Assembly (NCBI GenBank): GCA_001972305.1
Contig: BDDD01000350.1
Span: 1 to 64,000, forward strand
From: Cephalotus follicularis
Lineage: Eukaryota; Streptophyta; Magnoliopsida; Oxalidales; Cephalotaceae
Reading direction: 5' to 3'
Length of the DNA stretch: 64,000 bases
Shown one piece after another: positions 59,070-64,000 of the stretch. Made by a program: the position numbers and the translations under genes. Numbering within the stretch: the first letter of the stretch is position 1; each line of letters opens with the position of its first letter. Below the pieces are notes generated by a model. The model did no database searches. It was not told where the DNA came from and saw only the letters and a program-made list of their open reading frames with translations.

Positions 59070-59332
59070 AAAACGTCGATCTAAAAGGCTAAAGTTGACA
59101 AAACTGTCTAAAGCGCCGACGGTTTTATTTAAAGCGTCGACGCTTTGGGCAACGGTCGATGTCCTAATTTTAGACGTCGACGCGTTGAAGTTAAATATGT
59201 CAGTTGACTTGGACAAAGACTTAAAGCGTCGACTCTTTGTAAGAAAGCGTCAGCGCTTTAGTCGGGATAGAGGTAAAAAACTCAGGAAAATGCCGTAACC
59301 GCCGACGCTTAGAAGGAAAACGTCGACGCTTT
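59070..59332 (+). promoter_or_regulatory. Palindrome array in solo LTR E
   Basis: Cores at 59075 and 59094 (19 bases); 59115 and 59136 (21); 59155 and 59176 (21); 59228 and 59249 (21); 59301 and 59322 (21). The copy around 59136 is the perfect 16-base palindrome AAAGCGTCGACGCTTT. The array lies 240-500 bases from the LTR start. Confidence 0.7.
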
Positions 59333-60274
59333 GAGCTACAGACAGAATTGCAAATATAACTTTTTGGCATTTTTTGAGTAAAAATCTTTAATTTTGGACA
59401 CGTGGCAGGCCAGGGAAGGATGATATGAAGTGTTACCTGATAATCTAACAGGTGTAAACACCTGGATTGGCTGAATCTTGTCACATGGGCATCCAAGAGA
59501 GAGAATTGAGTATGTGAGAGGGGGAAAGGCTTGCCTCACAAGCTATCCTTCTATTTAATGGCTAAGAGTGTTGAAACTCAGTCATTTTGGCTGAGAAAGA
59601 AAGTGTTCCTGCTGATAGTGAAGTGAAGAATTCATGGAGAGCAAAAGAGAAAGGAATTCTAAAGCAAAAGTAAGGAAATTCTATACCCATTCTCTACAAA
59701 GTATCCCCTGTTTTGCTTTCAATTATGCAGCAGATTGTTCAATTGATATCTTATTCAATTCTTCATGAAATTTTTGAATGGTTGGATGTTCTGGAAACTT
59801 TAAGATGTCCTCTTTAAATGTTATGCTTTGCATGTTTCAAGATTCTATCGATTTCTTGATGAAAATCAATGTTTTAAATTCATGTTCAGGTACTGTTTTA
59901 TTCCTGGATTATGCAGCAACTTCTTTAAATCATATCTTGCTGGTTTCTTAATGAAAAATCAAATGGTTGGATGTTTTGGAAACCTAAAGATGTCCTATTT
60001 AACTTTTAATTTTTATGTATCTCGAAATTATGTCAAATTCTTGATGAGAATCAATTATTCGTTTTACTACTCATGCCCTGTTTTCTTATGGAATTAGCCA
60101 CTTTCAAATATTCATAGTGGAATCAATTCTCAACCAATTATTATGATATTGAGCTTTCTGAATTCTTAAAGATGTCTAGTTTAATGTTTATGTTTTGAGT
60201 TTTCTCTGAAAATGCTTATTTCTATATGAATTATTAATTTTTGTAAAGTTATGCAAAACTGATTTTATGAACTT

Positions 60275-60413
60275 ATTTGAGTCAATTACTCAAATGAAGA
60301 GAAAAGTTTATGAATTGTGAAAGAGATGTTATGAAATGATTTTTATGATTGCTTTGAGCTGATCACTCAAAGTAAATGATGAATGAACCGCCCTTGGTTT
60401 GTGATCCAAGGGG
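60275..60413 (+). other. Conserved hairpin cluster in LTR E
   Basis: Three short hairpins stand in a row: ATTTGAG...CTCAAAT (60275-60295), CTTTGAG...CTCAAAG (60352-60372) and CCCTTGG...CCAAGGG (60391-60413). Equivalent hairpins occur in the same order, inverted, in the LTRs at 582-4768 (both duplicates), C (42655-42810) and A (near 47340-47440). Loops differ while arms are largely kept, suggesting RNA structure in the transcript. Confidence 0.6.
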
Positions 60414-61102
60414 AATGGAGCGAAATGCTCAAAGTTAATGGAGCAAAAAGTGCTCACGGACATGCATGTGATGTAAGGATAGTAGTCGGGGAGTGCACAA
60501 TGCCCCGGTGAAGCGGTGTAAAGGGTTCATTAAGGTTTTTATGAATTTCATGTTTTTGAAATGATCTAATTATGATATTAACTAGAAAAGTATTATGTTT
60601 TATGAAATGTTCTAGTTATATGTATTGACTAGAAAATTATTATGATGAAATGTGTTTAAACACCTTACTGAGCTATTTTGAGCTCATTCCTTTCAATGTT
60701 GTTTTCAAATAAAATGTTTTCAGGAAATGAAAGAATGAAGATTACGAGCTTAGAGGAAGCTTTTAAGAAGGAGTTTTGTGAAACAAAGGCTATGCGATGA
60801 TATTCGCATTAATGTTTTGTTATGTAATAAAAATAAAGTTTTTCCGCTGTAATATGTGTTTATGTAGAAGAATGATCCTGTGTAATGTAGACCAACGATA
60901 TGGTTAAGACATCTTCATATATGATGATTATGTATAAAGTTTGAACTTAAGATTATGTATGATGTTACGAGACATGAGTTTATGATGTAGTGTACTTTTA
61001 TAGAATAGTACCAAAAGATGTAACATTTCGCACCCAACGTAACGGAACCGATCCTCGGATTTCACTTTGAGCTATTAACGAGCTCGGGTCGGGGTCGTTA
61101 CA

Positions 61103-62231
61103 AATGAGGCCAAAAAGGACCAAAATTGGATCAATGCCATGCAAGAGGAATTAAACCAATTCGAAAGAAATAAAGTATGAGATCTAGTTCCTAAACCTAG
61201 TGAACAAAACATAATCAGCACAAAATGGGTATTTCATAACAAAGTAGATGATCAAGGAATTGGGATTAGAAATAAAGCTAGGCTAGTTGCTAAGGGATAT
61301 TCCCAAGAAGAGGGAATTGTCCTTGATGAGTTGTATGCACCCGTAGCTAGACTAGAATCTATACGTATGTTACTTGCATATGCATCGTTTAAGGATTTCA
61401 CCCTTTTTCAAATGGATGTTAAGAGTCCATTTTTAAACGGTGTAATAAATGAGGAAGTTTATGTGGAACAACCTCCCGGGTTTGAAAACCCTCATTTTCC
61501 TAACCATGTCTTTAAACTCTCAAAAGCGTTATATGATTTGAAACAAGCTCCTAGAGCTTGGTATGAAAAGTTAAGTGGTTATTTACTTGAAAATAGCTTT
61601 AAAAAAGGAACAATCGATATTAGTGTTTTCACAAAAACTTTTAATAAAGAAATCTTAATTGTCCAAGTCTATGTTGATGATATAATTTTTGGGTCTACTA
61701 ATAAAAATTTGTGCAAGAGTTTTGCTAAGATCATGCAGGAAGAATTTGAAATGAGCATGATGGGTGAGCTAAACTATTTCCTTGGACTTGAAGTCAAACA
61801 ACTAGAAGAAGGAATATTCATCAACCAATCAAAGTATGTCAAGGACCTACTTAAAAGATTTGGGATGGAGAACGCCAAAAAGAGTAAGACCCCCATGAGC
61901 ACAACTACTAAACTTGATAAAGATGAGCAAGGTAAGTCTATTGATCAAAAACTTTATCGAAGTATGATAGGTTCATTACTTTATTTAATGGCTAGTAGGT
62001 CGGATATGCTTATGTGCTAGATTTCAAGCATGTCCTAAGGAATCCCACTTGCATGCAGTAAAAAGAATCTTTAAGTATCTAGCGTATACACCCTCTTTAG
62101 GACTATTGTATCCTAGGAACTCGTCTTTTGACCTACACACATACTCCGATGCTGACTTTGGAGGATACAAAGTAGATAGAAAAAGTACTAGTGGCACGTG
62201 TCAATTCTTAGGCAATATGCTTATTTCTTGG
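61103..62231 (+). pseudogene. Sirevirus RT and partial RNase H
   Basis: Continues the Sirevirus after LTR E: WINAMQEELNQFERNKV, a TGA near 61178, [35 protein letters not shown], intact catalytic [31 protein letters not shown] small deletion near 62010 shifts the frame (TAG at 62018-62020). RNase H continues from about 62022 with YSDADFGGYKVDRKSTSG and stops at 62231, where the next element's LTR begins. The RNase H end, any envelope-like ORF and the 3' LTR are displaced beyond the window or lost. Confidence 0.92.
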
Positions 62232-63288
62232 TGTTGACATTTATGTCTCGACCCTAGTTTTGATGATAACATATTTGTGTTTAACAAAGTTTCTTGATGT
62301 GCATGAAAACCATGGAATGCGCAAAACAGCACAAGAATTCTGCAGAAACAGGGCAAACCGTTGATGCTCAGAAATAAAGCGTCAGCGCTTTGAGAGACAA
62401 TCGAGACAATGAACAAAGCGTCTACCGGTGAAGCACTTTGAGAAGAAGAACAAATACTCAAACCGTCGACGCCCAAGATTCAAGCGTCTGCGCTTTGACA
62501 CAAAGCGTCAGCACCTTGAGACAAAGCGTCTGCTGAGTAAACCAGTGCGCTCAATTGGAATTCAATTTGGCCCAAGTGTCGATGCCCAATCCTAAGTGTC
62601 AGCGCTTTGAGCTGCCGGTCGACTCTTGAACACAGAACGCCTGCGCTTTGACTCGACAAATTCAAATTGAGATACCTAACGGTCACATAAGCGTCGACGC
62701 TTTGAAGGAGACAGTCGACGCTTTGCACGCAGAACAGGAGGAGAGAAACACAAGAGATATCAAACTACAAAAGAATTAAAAGAAATCATACAACAAGCAC
62801 TCAAATTCAAAGCTCATCTCAAAAAGCTTTCATTTTATATCTTAGCCCATCTTTGTTCTCAATTATATTGAGCGAATTTATCTTGTAAAATCCAACCTTG
62901 TGAGAGGTTTAGATCAAAACATTATCTTATCTTCTTTGATTGTAATAGGGGAGTGAACGCCAAGAGAAATTAGGGAGTGAACCCAAGAGAATTGTAAGTG
63001 GTTGAGTTCAATCACAAAGGTGTACCAAATAGCACCCGAAATTGTATTCGGAGACTAGTGGAAACTCAAGGAGATCCTTGGGAAAAGTGGACGTAGGGAA
63101 GAGTTACGCCGAACCACACTAAAATAGTGTTTGCAATCTCTCTAACTCTCTCTCTTTGAATTGTTGTTTAAATTGCTATTGCTTGATTTACTTGTTCATT
63201 GTCTTTGATTAGACTAAAATTGCGAAAAGTTTAATTTATCTTTAGAAACTACAATTCACCCCTCCCCTCCTCCCTTGTAGTTTATTCA
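62232..63288 (+). repeat. 5' LTR of a Sirevirus-like element K
   Basis: 1057 bp, TGTTGACATTTATGTCTCG to TAGTTTATTCA, followed two bases later by a PBS, so this is the 5' LTR of an element running right. It starts inside the RNase H frame of the preceding Sirevirus; the left flank is CTTGG. It shares the GTTTTGATGATAACA start motif with LTRs at 4897 and 25805. CT-rich runs near 63130 and 63260 are usual in these LTRs. Confidence 0.88.
62355..62725 (+). promoter_or_regulatory. Longest palindrome array, U3 of element K
   Basis: Cores: 62360/62381 (21 bases); 62465/62486/62507/62528 (21, 21, 21); 62578/62598/62618/62639 (20, 20, 21); 62693/62714 (21). Core hexamers include GTCGAC, GTCTGC, GTCAGC and GTTGAT, nearly all with GC or AAGC before and GCTTTGA after. 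The array fills about 370 of the first 500 bases of the LTR. Confidence 0.7.
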
Positions 63289-63290
63289 AT

Positions 63291-63302
63291 TGGTATCAGA
63301 GC
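63291..63302 (+). other. Primer-binding site of element K
   Basis: TGGTATCAGAGC, a perfect 12-base complement to the initiator-methionine tRNA end, two bases past the LTR. The perfect match and clean LTR suggest a young element. Confidence 0.95.
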
Positions 63303-64000
63303 GGTAGGCTTATAATTCTTGATGATTATAGAAAGATAGTTTTATTCGGAGTCCTATGGAACCGTGACGGCCTAAGAGGACACTAACGAGTCGTCAAGCA
63401 GAGAAGAAGAACACGGTCGGGTATGAAAAGAAGAAAGACGAGCTGGGAAGGGGATGAAGTCACCAGCACAAAGAACCGTAGAAACCACTAAAACTCACTA
63501 AATTACACCAAATCTACGCTAAACACCATCCTTTAGCGGTCTCTTTGACAAAACCCAAAATCCCAAGATTATAAACGCGATTTTTGCAAACTGTCTACTT
63601 CTTTAGACAGAATATCAAGCTGATTTCGCAGCTGTGAAAAAGAATTCCGCCGCAGCGAAACACGTTTAAAATTTAAAACTCGGGATTAAAAAACAATTTC
63701 GTGACTGCGAACTTTAGATCCGCAGCCGCGAAACGTACAAAACGTTTCAAAATTAAGATTTTCATCACAATTCGCGACTGCGAATATAACACCCTCAGCC
63801 GCGAAACGAGACAAAAAGATAGCTAAAATAGTTAAGTGCGTACTTACTTACGTTTACTATATACTTATTTGTTTGTTTGTATAATTCGTTTGTATATAAT
63901 TGTGTACTTAGTATATTTGTATAGTTAGTAAGTTAAAGTGTATTTGGATTAAGGTTAGATTTAAAACTCTTCCAAATAAGCAGATTACCAAAACACTACT
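63303..64000 (+). other. Leader of element K, no gene yet
   Basis: No ORF of note before the window ends; gag would follow. At 63615-63815 there are three pairs of near-palindromic words around CGCGACTGCGAA and CGCAGCCGCGAAA, about 20-23 bases apart (cores near 63690 and 63710; near 63778 and 63798). The rest is AT-rich with TATA and TTTGT runs. Confidence 0.6.

Larger units (their letters stand above)
58832..61102 (+). repeat. Solo chromovirus-type LTR E, TSD AATGA, inside Sirevirus pol
   Basis: 2271 bp, TGTAATGACCC to GGTCGTTACA, with AATGA at 58827-58831 and 61103-61107. Removing LTR plus one duplication restores the Sirevirus frame exactly. No gypsy coding inside, so it is a product of LTR-LTR recombination. 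It contains the palindrome array (59075-59330), the family hairpins (60275-60413), the GTGCACAATGCCCCGGTG block (60495) and TTTTTCCGCTGTAATATG near 60840. A GC-rich stretch at 58930-59020 (CCGCTCCCCGGTGAGCGG) is also found, inverted, in LTR C near 43960. Confidence 0.95.

Noticed and set aside
62480..62728. Heptad-like peptide repeats (for example SVDAL, QSADAL) on the minus strand of a palindrome array
   Set aside because: A 21-base period gives seven-residue repeats automatically; spacings of 19, 20 and 22 elsewhere break the frame, so a non-coding explanation fits better.
1..64000. Host protein-coding genes, tRNA or rRNA genes
   Set aside because: I saw no conserved host protein, no intron-bearing gene model and no tRNA cloverleaf; the tRNA-like words found are retroelement primer sites only.

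Overview
The window reads as heterochromatic DNA from a flowering plant, most likely a dicot, although the species cannot be named from sequence alone. Almost every kilobase can be assigned to LTR retrotransposons: Ty3/gypsy elements (one with a plant chromovirus chromodomain), Ty1/copia Sirevirus-type elements, other copia relics, and many solo or truncated LTRs. I found no convincing cellular gene, tRNA, rRNA or CRISPR array. All retroelement frames carry stops, frameshifts or truncations, so the interest lies in element architecture and cis sequences.

Layout. 1-308 is the end of one LTR. 309-4768 is the leader and 5' LTR of a minus-strand gypsy element whose body lies to the left of the window; this LTR carries a 1.3 kb internal tandem duplication. 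4769-7543 is the 3' part of a minus-strand Sirevirus: RNase H tail, palindrome array, envelope-like ORF, polypurine tract and 3' LTR start. It is fused in frame at 7536-7544 to a minus-strand gypsy gag-pol (to 10295) with PBS and 5' LTR (10549-13120). 13.1-24.4 kb holds a decayed copia element (15298-18780) among direct and inverted copies of copia LTR-like sequence.

A second copia element (minus strand) is split into 24415-25912 and 50897-53276 by a 25 kb nest: LTR A (25913-50896) contains B (26044-46768, TSD CATAA), which contains solo LTR C (32571-44125, TSD TCCAC), which contains a full-length chromodomain gypsy element D (33002-42348, TSD ACAAC). The left copia half also contains a solo LTR (24591-25805, TSD GATAT). 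The order of insertion is read from exact target-site duplications and from pol frames that resume across the inserts.

Right end. A gypsy RT-RNase H-integrase fragment (53812-55389) is joined to a plus-strand Sirevirus (55385-62231) with an unusual gag. That Sirevirus is interrupted by solo LTR E (58832-61102, TSD AATGA) and cut off by the 5' LTR of another Sirevirus-like element (62232-63288, then PBS), which runs out of the window.

The strongest unexplained signal is a short near-palindrome, consensus AAAGCGTCGACGCTTT or variants around GTCGAC, that occurs in pairs or short runs spaced exactly 21 bp apart. It is found in U3-like parts of otherwise different gypsy and copia LTRs, about 120-600 bp from the LTR start, and also between the RNase H tail and the envelope-like ORF of the first Sirevirus. 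A second shared signal is a group of conserved hairpins in the second half of the chromovirus-type LTRs. Both were found by eye; base counts are from the numbered sequence, with no statistics or database search.
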